A program made the position numbers and the translations under genes. The notes below the pieces were generated by a model, which saw only the letters and a list, made by a program, of their open reading frames with translations, was not told the DNA's origin and made no database searches. Positions 51,631 to 60,233 of a stretch of DNA of 64,000 bases are shown piece after piece. Position 1 is the first letter of the stretch. Each line of letters starts with the position of its first letter. The stretch covers positions 1-64,000 of the forward strand of contig NZ_VVIP01000025.1 of assembly GCF_009650435.1 (NCBI RefSeq), in the 5' to 3' direction. Source of the DNA: Foetidibacter luteolus. GTDB taxonomy: Bacteria; Bacteroidota; Bacteroidia; Chitinophagales; Chitinophagaceae.

Positions 51631-52080
51631 GTGGCGTACGAAAACAACGACAAGAAACTGGAAAGTGTTTACAGCAAAAGAATAAGGGCAGGGAAAAGAA
51701 GAACTTACTTCTTTGATGTTAGGGCAACCCGTGGAAACGACTACTACCTGACCATTACTGAAAGCAGGAAGAGGTTTAATGATGATGGTTATGACAGGCA
51801 TAAAATTTTTCTTTATAAAGAAGACTTCAACAAATTCATTAAGGCCCTTGGCGAAGCGGTTGACTATGTAAAAACCGAACTGATGCCGGATTTTGATTTT
51901 GACGCCTATAACCACGACTATTCTGAAGCGGGTGAAGAAGTGGTTGTTGCAGAAGTAGAAGCAGCGGCGCCGGTTGCAGTTATTGCTGAAGTGGAAGAAC
52001 CGGTTGTGGTTAGCATTCCCGCTACCAATCATACCAACCACACTAACCATACCGCAACTGAAGAAGTTGACAAATGGTAA
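51631..52080 (+). CDS. DUF3276 (PUR-alpha-like) DNA/RNA-binding protein
   Basis: 149 residues, GTG start at 51631, giving the family N-terminus AYENNDKKLESVYSKRIRA. The core is KRRTYFFDVRATRGNDYYLT, ITESRKRFNDD and HKIFLYKEDFNKFIKALGEA, the PUR-repeat type. A relative in Borrelia binds DNA and RNA. The C-terminal tail is acidic and ends in NHT repeats (ATNHTNHTNHTAT). It is monocistronic, with a matching promoter and a terminator. The role is probably nucleic-acid binding and regulatory. Confidence 0.93.
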   Translation: MAYENNDKKLESVYSKRIRAGKRRTYFFDVRATRGNDYYLTITESRKRFNDDGYDRHKIFLYKEDFNKFIKALGEAVDYVKTELMPDFDFDAYNHDYSEAGEEVVVAEVEAAAPVAVIAEVEEPVVVSIPATNHTNHTNHTATEEVDKW

Positions 52081-52098
52081 TTAAAATCATACTTAAAC

Positions 52099-52132
52099 AA
52101 AAAAGCCATCTTTAAAACGAGATGGCTTTTTT
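52099..52132 (+). terminator. Rho-independent terminator after DUF3276
   Basis: AAAAAAGCCATC/GATGGCTTTTTT, a 12-bp stem with a 10-base loop, ending in a T-run. It extends to AAACAAAAAAGCC on the left. It is a good intrinsic terminator. Confidence 0.88.
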
Positions 52133-52360
52133 GTTTAAGGAATGTTACGAAGAATAATACCAGGTAACAGGCAGATAATAAATCCGATCACAAATTCAAA
52201 GCTCCTGTTTTCTTAATCTTTCTCATCATAAAGCCAACGCTCTTTATTGGGTTTATGTCCAAAAAAATTTACTGCTTACAAACTTTTACTACCGCCATGT
52301 ATGGCACGGAAACACCCGCCGCCGCTGCAAATCCACTCTGAAAGATTGCATTAAATCTGC

Positions 52361-52368
52361 TATTTTTG
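52361..52368 (+). promoter_or_regulatory. Putative -7 element of the TonB receptor gene
   Basis: TATTTTTG matches TAnnTTTG and lies 11 bases before the ATG at 52379. No well-spaced TTTG at -33 is seen. The rest of the gap from 52133 holds no gene. Confidence 0.4.
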
Positions 52369-52378
52369 CCTTTTTCCA

Positions 52379-55270
52379 ATGTCCCCCAATATGCACCAAA
52401 AAACACCGCTTAACCACTTCATTGCAATCGCGATTTCGCTATTAGTTTTTACAACGGCTTCTGTAGCCCAAACACGTATTACCGGCATGATTAAAAGCAG
52501 CAGCGGGCTGGCTGTGCCTTACGCGGTTATTGTTGTTAATGAGACAAAGCAAAACTTTGCCAGCGACAGCCTGGGAGCCTTCAGCTTTACCGTTAGCCAT
52601 GCGCTGCCTGTAACACTTACTTTTTCATCCACCGGCTATGTGCAAAACAGGCTGACAGTTACATCGGCAGCCTACCTTACTGTTGAATTAAGCGAAGAAT
52701 TCCTTGATTTACAACAGGTAACCGTAGCAGCCATGCGTACAAACGTGCTGTTGATGACAGCTCCCGTTTCCACGGAAAAAATTACCGCTGCGACATTGCA
52801 GGCCGCCCCTGCCCCCAACTGGTACGATGCCATTGGCAACCTTAAAAGCGTGGATGCTGTAACATCTGGCATGCTGTTCAGAACCTACAGCACCAGGGGT
52901 TTTAACCTTAGCGGAAACAATAGGCTTAACCAGTTTGTGGATAACATCAGCAGCGAGCTGCCTTCTCTCAACTTTGCCCTTGGAGGCTTTGCCGGCCTTA
53001 CGGAGCCGGATGTAGAGAGCATTGAATTGCTGAGCGGCGCATCTTCCGCATTATACGGGCCGGGCGGCATGAACGGCACCATCATTGTGCAAAGTAAAAA
53101 CCCGTTTACTTACCAAGGGCTTGACCTGCAGGTAAAACAAGGTATTAACCATGTTAACAGCAGCACACATAATGCATCCCCTTACTACGATTTCTCAGGT
53201 AGATGGGCCAAAAAATTAAGCTCTCGTTTTGCAGTTAAAATAGCGGCGCAGTACATTGAAGGTACAGACTGGATAGCTTCAGACAGCAGCGACTATTACC
53301 GCCCATCCGGCAGCAACAATGGTTACAGCATACCAGGCGACCGGCAGTCGGATGCCAACTATGACGGTGTAAACGTATATGGAGATGAAACTACCCTTGA
53401 CATAAGGGGCAGCAGCACGCCGTTTATACAATCTGTACTGGCATCTATTACAGACCCTGTTGCAAAGGAACAGGCCACCGCCATTATGCAGCCATATCTT
53501 ACCGGCAATGCATTAAACGTAAGCCGCACCGGTTACAAAGAAACAGATATCATCAACAGCAAAACGCGTAACCTTAAATTAAGCGGCGGGCTGTATTACA
53601 AGCTGGGCAAAAGCATGGAAGCTTCAGCCGTGGCCAATTTTGCATCCGGCACAAGCGCTTATACCGGGGCCGACCGTTTTTCGCTTAAAAGTTTTTCCGT
53701 TGGCCAGTATAAGCTGGAACTCAGGAATACCAACTGGCAAATAAGGGTGTATACCACGCAGACAAAATCCGGCGACGCGTATAATGCCACTATTGCCGCA
53801 CGTATGTTTAACGAGGCCTGGAAACCCAGTTTTGACGCAGCCAACCCCGCAGGAAGCTGGTACCCTCAGTATGCCGGCGCTTTTGTAAATGGCGCTACCA
53901 GCATTTATGGCCAGGCTTATGAAAAAGCGCTTGAGACCATGCAACCGGCAGATGCCGCAATCGCGGCCCAAAACACCATGCTGGGCCAAACTATGGCCAT
54001 TCACAATGCAGCCAGGGGCTATGCGGATATGGGGCGGCCTGTTGCCGGCTCTGCCGCGTTTAATGAATTACTCACCACTGTAAGAAAAAAGCCGATTCCG
54101 CAAGGCGGCCTCTTTCTTGACCGCTCCGACTTATACCAGGCAGAAGGCCAATACAACCTTACCGACAAGCTCAAAATCGGCCATACCGGCAGCAGGCTGG
54201 AAGTGTTGGTGGGCGGTAACTGGAAACAATATGTGCTCAACTCATCCGGCACTTTGTTTGCCGATAAAGATGGCCCGATACATATTAACGAATGGGGCGC
54301 TTACCTGCAGGTAGCCAAAGCATTGTTCAACAATGTGCTTAAGCTTACAGCTTCCGGCCGTTACGATAAGAATGAAAACTTCAAAGGCCGGTTTACACCG
54401 CGTTTTACCGGTGTAATAACACCCGCTAAAGACCATCATTTCAGGCTTTCCTGGCAAACGGCTTACCGCTTTCCCACTACGCAACAGCAATGGGTTGACC
54501 TTGAAGTGGGTGGCGGCACAAGACTGATAGGCGGCCTGCCTTACTTTAGGGATAAATATAATTACAGCAGCAATCCCTGGTACACGCTGGAAAGTGTGCA
54601 GGAATTCGTAGCCACAGGCGACCCGGGGAAACTGAGAACTTATACCCCCGCTGATTTTAAACCGGAGTCTGTAAGTTCTTTTGAAATAGGCTACAAAGCT
54701 TTGCTGGCCAATAAATTACTGGTTGATGTTTATGCTTACCAGGCCCGCTATAAAGATTTTATTGGCCGGGTAGTTACCATTCAAAACAGTGCCGCCGGGG
54801 CTATGGACTTTGCCAATAGTTTTTCCTTTTCCGTTAACAGCAGCAACCGGGTAAAAACGCAGGGCTGGGGCTTATCGCTTGATTACAGCCTGCCGCAGCG
54901 CTTTTTTGCTACAGCCACCCTATATTCTGACGTAATAAAAGATGTTCCCAAAGATTTTATTGCCGGCTTCAACACCCCCAAATACAGAGCCGGCGTTGGT
55001 TTTGGCAACCGCGGCTTTGGTAAAAAAGATATGTTCGGCTTTAACATTATCTGGAAATGGCAGGATGCTTTCCTCTACGAAGGCGAATTTGCCCGTGGTA
55101 ACCTGCCGGCCTTCAGCACGGTGGATGCACAGGTTAGCTGCAGGTTGACTAATGTAAAATCACTGATAAAATTAGGCGGCACCAACCTGCTTAACCATTA
55201 TTACCGCAACGGCTTCGGCAACCCATACATCGGCGCTTTGTACTATGTCAGCTATGGCATAAGCCTGTGA
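52379..55270 (+). CDS. TonB-dependent receptor (SusC/FecA-like)
   Basis: 963 residues, signal peptide at about 1-30 (AIAISLLVFTTASVAQ). Residues about 32-110 form a carboxypeptidase-D-like regulatory domain (MIKSSSGLAVPYAVIVVNET). The plug region is about 115-235 (SVDAVTSGMLFRTYSTRGFN, LSGASSALYGPGGMNGTIIV). The rest is a barrel ending YVSYGISL. It imports a large ligand across the outer membrane, energised by TonB. No SusD partner or polysaccharide enzyme lies beside it, so the ligand is unknown. A 70-bp tandem repeat begins at its last sense codon and stop codon. Confidence 0.9.
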   Translation: MSPNMHQKTPLNHFIAIAISLLVFTTASVAQTRITGMIKSSSGLAVPYAVIVVNETKQNFASDSLGAFSFTVSHALPVTLTFSSTGYVQNRLTVTSAAYLTVELSEEFLDLQQVTVAAMRTNVLLMTAPVSTEKITAATLQAAPAPNWYDAIGNLKSVDAVTSGMLFRTYSTRGFNLSGNNRLNQFVDNISSELPSLNFALGGFAGLTEPDVESIELLSGASSALYGPGGMNGTIIVQSKNPFTYQGLDLQVKQGINHVNSSTHNASPYYDFSGRWAKKLSSRFAVKIAAQYIEGTDWIASDSSDYYRPSGSNNGYSIPGDRQSDANYDGVNVYGDETTLDIRGSSTPFIQSVLASITDPVAKEQATAIMQPYLTGNALNVSRTGYKETDIINSKTRNLKLSGGLYYKLGKSMEASAVANFASGTSAYTGADRFSLKSFSVGQYKLELRNTNWQIRVYTTQTKSGDAYNATIAARMFNEAWKPSFDAANPAGSWYPQYAGAFVNGATSIYGQAYEKALETMQPADAAIAAQNTMLGQTMAIHNAARGYADMGRPVAGSAAFNELLTTVRKKPIPQGGLFLDRSDLYQAEGQYNLTDKLKIGHTGSRLEVLVGGNWKQYVLNSSGTLFADKDGPIHINEWGAYLQVAKALFNNVLKLTASGRYDKNENFKGRFTPRFTGVITPAKDHHFRLSWQTAYRFPTTQQQWVDLEVGGGTRLIGGLPYFRDKYNYSSNPWYTLESVQEFVATGDPGKLRTYTPADFKPESVSSFEIGYKALLANKLLVDVYAYQARYKDFIGRVVTIQNSAAGAMDFANSFSFSVNSSNRVKTQGWGLSLDYSLPQRFFATATLYSDVIKDVPKDFIAGFNTPKYRAGVGFGNRGFGKKDMFGFNIIWKWQDAFLYEGEFARGNLPAFSTVDAQVSCRLTNVKSLIKLGGTNLLNHYYRNGFGNPYIGALYYVSYGISL

Positions 55271-55450
55271 TATGTTAGATGTTTGATGTGGGATGTACGA
55301 TGTAAACAAGTACGATGTACGAAGTACGAAGTATCTGTGATATGTGAGATGTTTGATGTGGGATGTACGATGTAAACAAGTACGATTTACGAAGTACGAA
55401 GTACCTGTGATATGTTAGATGTTTGATGTGGGATGTAACAAGTACGAAGT
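55265..55450 (+). repeat. 70-bp tandem repeat, almost three copies (family D)
   Basis: Exact period 70: units begin CTGTGATATGT at 55265, 55335 and 55405. Each unit contains GATGTTTGATGTGGGATGTA and TACGAAGTACGAAGTA. The first unit starts with CTG TGA, the last sense codon and stop of the receptor gene. Confidence 0.85.
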
Positions 55451-55464
55451 TTAATGTAGACCCC

Positions 55465-55518
55465 TACTCACTACTCACCACTCACTATTCATCATTCACC
55501 ATTCACCATTCACGACTT
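55465..55518 (+). repeat. Repeat block C, short copy
   Basis: CACTACTCACCACTCACTAT and CATCATTCACCATTCACC units, the same as the block at 24858, directly before repeat B copy 3. Confidence 0.7.
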
Positions 55519-55605
55519 ATGGTACCAGCGACATTACTCCGTGGCATCGCCTGTTGCGTCGCAATCACTTCATCGTTCAGTTCATTGGGCAGCTTTTCAG
55601 CCCAT
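55519..55605 (+). repeat. Dispersed repeat B, copy 3
   Basis: TGGTACCAGCGACATTACTC, GTTGCGTCGCAATCACTTCA, TTCAGTTCATTGGGCAGCTT. It is mirrored by the copy at 56200; together they enclose the GNAT gene. Confidence 0.75.
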
Positions 55606-55618
55606 ATAGTATATAATC

Positions 55619-55642
55619 AAAGAGCGCCTGCGGCGCCCTTTG
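55619..55642. terminator. Hairpin between repeat B and GNAT stop
   Basis: AAAG(A)GCGCC, loop TGC, GGCGC(C)CTTT stem of about 9 bp with single-base bulges. It lies 22 bases beyond the stop of the minus-strand GNAT gene and may end that transcript or the upstream one. Confidence 0.5.
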
Positions 55643-55663
55643 CTTGTTTAATAATTACAACAG

Positions 55664-56116
55664 TTACAGGTTGATGGCGCAGTTAATCCATTCCGCGTCA
55701 AAAGCGGCATTATACTTTTTGTAGAAGTTAATAGCAGGTTCATTCCATCCCAGCACCTGCCATACAATACCACTGAACTTTTTTTCTTTTGCCTCTTCAA
55801 TTAACGCATCCAGCAACAGTTTGCCAATGCCTTTGCCCCTCGCGGCTTCTGTAACAATAATATCTTCCAGGTACATGCGCTGTCCCTTCCAGGTGGAATA
55901 ACGAATATAATACAGCGCAAAGCCGTAAACTGTTTTATCTTCTCCTTCGGCTACCAGTGCCCACCATACAGGGTTGCTGCCAAAACCGCTTTCTTCAAAA
56001 TGCGCTAATGTTACGGTTACCTGTTCCGGCGCTTTTTCGTAAAGGGCTAATTCTTTAATTAATTCCAGCAGGCGGGGGCAATCTTCTTTAACAGCCTTGC
56101 GAATGGTAATACTCAT
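55664..56116 (-). CDS. GNAT-family N-acetyltransferase, SSAT-like
   Basis: 150 residues, the usual GNAT size. Acetyl-CoA binding motif EAARGKGIGKLLLDAL; additional features EDIIVTEAARGKGIGK and YEKAPEQVTVTLAHFEESGF resemble diamine/spermidine N-acetyltransferase relatives. WQVLGWNEPAINFYKKYNAA near the end is a common GNAT element. The substrate is not certain. The gene is enclosed by inverted repeats B (55519 and 56200), with no other gene between them. Confidence 0.88.
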   Translation of the reverse strand: MSITIRKAVKEDCPRLLELIKELALYEKAPEQVTVTLAHFEESGFGSNPVWWALVAEGEDKTVYGFALYYIRYSTWKGQRMYLEDIIVTEAARGKGIGKLLLDALIEEAKEKKFSGIVWQVLGWNEPAINFYKKYNAAFDAEWINCAINL

Positions 56117-56199
56117 AGTTGACAGTATAAAAATGGGACTGCAATATAGAAAATCTATTGAGGCGAATGCGGCGGCGAAGTTCCACCCTCAGTTTCATC

Positions 56200-56290
56200 T
56201 ACCCGGGCCTGAAAAGCCGCCCAATGAACTGAACGATGAACGGATTGCGACGCAACAGGCGATGCTATGAAAATATGTCGCTGGTACCAT
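56200..56290 (-). repeat. Dispersed repeat B, copy 4
   Basis: Inverse copy: TACCCGGGCCTGAAAAGCCG, GATTGCGACGCAACAGGCGA, ATGTCGCTGGTACC, followed by short repeat C units to about 56320. Confidence 0.75.
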
Positions 56291-56346
56291 AATGTTGAGT
56301 GGTGAATGGTGAGTGAGGAGAGCCCGCTTGTTTTGCAACTGAAGTA

Positions 56347-57003
56347 CTACATCTGAACTTCTTTTACAAGAGCAATAATGTCCTGCGGTTTGGTGAAGTC
56401 TATCTCTTTTTGTTTGCTTAGTTGCCTTATCAGCTTTTCTTTGCCAGGAAATACGAGGATGACCTGTTTAAGGCTGTTGGCTTTATAATAATTATACCCT
56501 TTTCTAAGCCATAACTCCTGTTTCATTTTTACCTGGTATTCGTATGGCAATGTAAGGTCGTAAGCTTTACCACCATTGATGAGAGAACTGATGCCTGTAT
56601 TGCCTGCAGCGGCAGATGTAATGCCATAGCCAAGCTGTGAACCGGTTCTTAATACGCGGCATTTGTATTCGCCGTAAAGTGCAACAGGCGTTGTGGCTAA
56701 AACTTCATAAAAAACCTTATTTACAAAAACGAATTTTTTATCAAGAATGTACACTGTATCAACATCTTCCGGATGCGCCATGGCAAGACGGATACCACCA
56801 CGCTCAAAGATCATTTCCTGTGTGAGCGTATTGTAGTTAAGCAAATATTGCTGTCTTCCGCCAGATTTTAGCAGCACTGTACCAATGTGAAAACTGTCCA
56901 GCGCATAATGGGTAATGGATACCTGCCTTTCGGGCGGCGGCAGGGTAGATTGCGCCTGAACAGTTGTTACATATATAAGGCTAAGAAGAAATAAATACTT
57001 CAT
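56347..57003 (-). CDS. Secreted hypothetical protein, tandem paralogue 1
   Basis: 218 residues with signal peptide (YLFLLSLIYVTTVQAQ). Conserved with its upstream neighbour: THYALDSFHIGTVLLKSGGR, YLLNYNTLTQEMIFERGG and DIIALVKEVQ. The family is not recognised, but the DxxxxGTVxLKxG and LNYNTLTxEMIFExGG motifs recur in secreted Bacteroidota proteins. No catalytic residue is evident. It lies 8 bases after the related gene, so the pair is a recent tandem duplication. Confidence 0.7.
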   Translation of the reverse strand: MKYLFLLSLIYVTTVQAQSTLPPPERQVSITHYALDSFHIGTVLLKSGGRQQYLLNYNTLTQEMIFERGGIRLAMAHPEDVDTVYILDKKFVFVNKVFYEVLATTPVALYGEYKCRVLRTGSQLGYGITSAAAGNTGISSLINGGKAYDLTLPYEYQVKMKQELWLRKGYNYYKANSLKQVILVFPGKEKLIRQLSKQKEIDFTKPQDIIALVKEVQM

Positions 57004-57011
57004 ACGGCTTG

Positions 57012-57662
57012 TTAGCTTTGAATGCTCCTGATAAGCATAGCCACTTCCAAGGGCTTGGAAAAATTTACATTGTTCTCCTTATCGTAGGTTTTGATAAGGG
57101 TTTCTTTGTCAGGAAAAACCTTTTCTATTTGCTTAAGATTGTTGGCTTTTAAAAACTGGCCACTTTTGTACAGGAAGTATTGCCTGCGCATGGTAACCTT
57201 ATAGTCATCGGGCAACTTAAGGTAGTAAGACCTGTTGGAGTGCTGCATCATAGACACATCGGTATTAGCCGAAGCATCGGAACTTAAGCCATAGCCAATA
57301 ACATTGCCGGGGGGCTTTACTGTACAGATATACTGAACGCACAACGCGATGGGTGTTCCTGTAAGCACTTCATAAAACTCTTCGTTTACAGGTATAAATT
57401 TGCGGCCTTCTATTATGACTGTATCCACATTTACAGGGTCTGCAATTGCCAGGCGTTTGCCCCCCTGTTCAAAAATCATTTCATGTGTAAGGGTATTGTA
57501 ATTAAGGAGTGATTTATACTTTTGGCCGTTTTTAAGGAAAACTGTACCGCTGTAGAAAGTGTCCAGTGCATAATGAGACAACTGTACCATGTTAGCATTG
57601 TTGGCGGGCTGGGCAGAAACCTGCAGGGAAAACATTAGCGCCGCAATCACCAAACATCTCAT
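57012..57662 (-). CDS. Secreted hypothetical protein, tandem paralogue 2
   Basis: 216 residues with signal peptide (LVIAALMFSLQVSAQ). It shares with 56347-57003 the motifs SHYALDTFYSGTVFLKNGQK and LLNYNTLTHEMIFEQGGKRL, plus the terminal SKPLEVAMLIRSIQ. The pair is colinear and spaced by 8 bases, so they may be translated together. Function is unknown; export to periplasm or envelope is inferred. Confidence 0.7.
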   Translation of the reverse strand: MRCLVIAALMFSLQVSAQPANNANMVQLSHYALDTFYSGTVFLKNGQKYKSLLNYNTLTHEMIFEQGGKRLAIADPVNVDTVIIEGRKFIPVNEEFYEVLTGTPIALCVQYICTVKPPGNVIGYGLSSDASANTDVSMMQHSNRSYYLKLPDDYKVTMRRQYFLYKSGQFLKANNLKQIEKVFPDKETLIKTYDKENNVNFSKPLEVAMLIRSIQS

Positions 57663-57725
57663 AAAGGAAATTTTGAGTTAATGTATTAACCCGAAAATAC
57701 AATTTTATTCAATGTAGCAATCCGG

Positions 57726-58886
57726 CTATTCTTCCAGCGGCCCCTCGTTTCGTTTGCCGTTGAAGATATAAGACATGTTTTTGGCGTGGTATATATTGCC
57801 ATTTACCTTATTGCCCAGCACTATGATGGTTACCTTGTTTTGCACCAACCTTGTAAATGAGGTATTGCTTCCATGCCATTTACCGTTGTGATAAACAATG
57901 GTATCGCCATTGTTATAGAACAAACGCCAGCCCATGCCGTAGTTGTGCATGGAAGGCCTCTCGTGGCTGGTGGCTGTAAAAGCAGAGTCTAATGTATTCT
58001 TTGAAACAAAACGGTGCTCGTACAAAGCTTTGTCCCAGTTAAGCATGTCGCGGGGGGTACTGTAAATGTTTTTATCGCCATAGGTACAATCCGTATGGTC
58101 CATCCCATAGGCCCTGTTACCGGCAGTGTAAGTAGGTACATAGCTGGCGGTATCGGTGATGGAAAAAACAAAAGTGTTATTCATACCCAGGGGCCTGAAC
58201 ACACTGTCACGCATGTACTGGGGGTAAGATATGCCTGTTACTTTTTCAATAATCATAGCCAGCATAATGTAATTGGTGTTACAGTATTGAAAATGCCTGT
58301 CTGGCAAGTTGGTGATTGGGGGCTTGTACTGCATCATAAAGTCAACCACGTCCTGGTTGGTAGCTTTCTTCTTCATATCCCAGCGTTTCCTGTCAAGAAA
58401 GTACAGGTAGTTAGGCAAGCCGCTGCGGTGGTCCAGCAGGGTTTTCACCGTTATACCCTGGTAGGGGAAACCTGGAAAAAATTTCTGTATAGAATCGTAT
58501 AAGGATATCCTTCCCTGCTCCCACAACTTTAGCACAGTTGTACCTGTAAAAGTTTTTGAAACAGACGCCAGGTGAAAAGGTGTATTGGCGTTGATGGAAT
58601 CTTTTTTATGGGGCACATCAATAAAACCATGATAAGCTTCAAACAACACAACGCCATCTTTTGCTACGAGTATGCCCCCGTTAAAGCCCTTTGTTTCCAG
58701 GTTATGAATGTAGTAATCTTCAATGGAATCATGCAGGGCCTGTATTTGTTCCGGCGTTAAAGAAGAATGAAGTGAATCCGTTGGTGCTTTGCCGGCGGCT
58801 TTCTTTTTGTTATTGGCTTCAGAAGAACAGGAGCAGAAAATAAATATGATGCAAAGAATATATGTAATAGGTTTCAATCTGGTCAT
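57726..58886 (-). CDS. Beta-lactamase-fold serine hydrolase (class C-like) lipoprotein
   Basis: 386 residues with a lipoprotein signal (YILCIIFIFCSCSS). Active-site motifs: SxxK as Ser108-Val-Ser-Lys111 in HLASVSKTF, YxN as Tyr201-Cys-Asn203 in HFQYCNTNYIM, and HNGKWHG near the end in place of KTG. This pattern is typical of beta-lactamase-related esterases/D-alanine peptidases rather than true class C beta-lactamases. The substrate cannot be told. Drug resistance should not be assumed. Confidence 0.9.
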   Translation of the reverse strand: MTRLKPITYILCIIFIFCSCSSEANNKKKAAGKAPTDSLHSSLTPEQIQALHDSIEDYYIHNLETKGFNGGILVAKDGVVLFEAYHGFIDVPHKKDSINANTPFHLASVSKTFTGTTVLKLWEQGRISLYDSIQKFFPGFPYQGITVKTLLDHRSGLPNYLYFLDRKRWDMKKKATNQDVVDFMMQYKPPITNLPDRHFQYCNTNYIMLAMIIEKVTGISYPQYMRDSVFRPLGMNNTFVFSITDTASYVPTYTAGNRAYGMDHTDCTYGDKNIYSTPRDMLNWDKALYEHRFVSKNTLDSAFTATSHERPSMHNYGMGWRLFYNNGDTIVYHNGKWHGSNTSFTRLVQNKVTIIVLGNKVNGNIYHAKNMSYIFNGKRNEGPLEE

Positions 58887-59025
58887 TCATCAGTGTTTTT
58901 ACGGAGCAGCATAAAGCCCACGGAATAACAGTTATTTTTTACGAAGTGGCAAAAATAGCAGCGAAAACTATTCATGCTTTACTATGTGAATAATATTACC
59001 TATACATTTACATTTATCAACAATT

Positions 59026-60198
59026 GTGAATTATATGGTGCTTTTTGACCAGCCTGCACATGCGTTTTTATATCCTTTTACTTACACCCGTTCGGTTGCC
59101 GATATACGGATGGGCATACTAACCATGCGCCAACGCTGGCAACTGTTACTGAACGAAGCTATATGGGTAGATACTTTGGAACACCTGCGCCCAATATACC
59201 CTGCCCCACCCTATGGCGAACACCTTTTTGTAAACGCCGCCATTATGCCCGATGCCAGCCTGGTAGAAAAAATAAAAGGCTTGCATAGCGGGCAGGCTTT
59301 ATATGATGAGGATGTGCTGATAGCCTGCCGCTCAACCGGCGCCAGCCTGCCGGCAAGAGAAACTTTTACCAGCATTATTAATATTAACGGGCAGGTAAAA
59401 AAACTAAGCTACCCCTGGCAAATATTCCAGCATAATGCAGGGGCGTTGCAACTGGACTATCAACTGCTTACTGCAGGCCGGCAAAGCCACCCCCTCTCCC
59501 CTACCAACAATGTTATTAACGCCGCACAGATTTTTATAGAGCAAGGCACCCATATTGAATATGCAGTTCTGAATGCCACAGACGGCCCCATTTACATAGG
59601 CAACAACGCTACGGTTATGGAGGGCAGCTTTATTCGCGGGCCGTTTTCACTTGGCGAAAACGCCGTTGTAAAAATGGGCGCCAAAATATATGGCGCTACT
59701 ACTATTGGCCCGCATTGTACAGCAGGTGGCGAAATAAAGAACAGCGTGATGTTCGGTTACAGCAACAAAGCACATGATGGCTACCTGGGCGATTCCGTTA
59801 TTGGTGAATGGTGCAATTTTGGCGCAGGTACCAGTAACAGCAATGTAAAAAATACCGGGGCCGAAATAAACATGTGGGTACCATACCAGCAGCAGTGGGT
59901 AAGCGCAGGTAACAAATGCGGCGTGCTGATGGGAGATTATAGCAGAACGGCCATCAACACTTCCATAAACACCGGCTCTGTAATAGGTATATGCTGTAAT
60001 GTTTTTGGCGAAGGTTTTACGCCCAGGGTATTGCCCGATTTTACCTGGGGCATTACCGGCCTTACAAGGTATGAGCACAGCAAAGCCTTGCGTGACATTG
60101 CCAACTGGAAAAAATTTAAACAGCAGCAACTTACAGATGCAGATGCTGCGGTTTTGAAACATATCTTTGAGCACATTTCAATTCCCATGCCCTGGTAA
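59026..60198 (+). CDS. GlmU-like sugar-phosphate nucleotidyltransferase-family protein
   Basis: 390 residues; start GTG 59026 or ATG 59035. The N-terminal domain (LFDQPAHAFLYPFTYTRSVA) resembles a nucleotidyltransferase but is diverged; the C-terminal left-handed beta-helix shows hexapeptide-type repeats (YIGNNATVMEGSFIRGPFSL, GENAVVKMGAKIYGATTIGP). This family occurs next to tpiA in many Bacteroidota. It may be a UDP-GlcNAc-type acyltransferase/uridylyltransferase relative, but reaction and substrate are not proven. tpiA follows 35 bases downstream. Confidence 0.85.
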   Translation: MNYMVLFDQPAHAFLYPFTYTRSVADIRMGILTMRQRWQLLLNEAIWVDTLEHLRPIYPAPPYGEHLFVNAAIMPDASLVEKIKGLHSGQALYDEDVLIACRSTGASLPARETFTSIININGQVKKLSYPWQIFQHNAGALQLDYQLLTAGRQSHPLSPTNNVINAAQIFIEQGTHIEYAVLNATDGPIYIGNNATVMEGSFIRGPFSLGENAVVKMGAKIYGATTIGPHCTAGGEIKNSVMFGYSNKAHDGYLGDSVIGEWCNFGAGTSNSNVKNTGAEINMWVPYQQQWVSAGNKCGVLMGDYSRTAINTSINTGSVIGICCNVFGEGFTPRVLPDFTWGITGLTRYEHSKALRDIANWKKFKQQQLTDADAAVLKHIFEHISIPMPW

Positions 60199-60233
60199 AA
60201 CTTAAACATTAAAAAAAGAGTAACAATCAATTT

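Noticed and set aside
52379..55270. Polysaccharide utilisation locus around the TonB receptor
   Set aside because: No SusD-like gene, glycoside hydrolase or matching regulator is adjacent.
57726..58886. Antibiotic-resistance beta-lactamase
   Set aside because: Motifs fit the broad beta-lactamase-fold esterase/peptidase group; KTG is replaced by HNG and nothing links it to drug hydrolysis.
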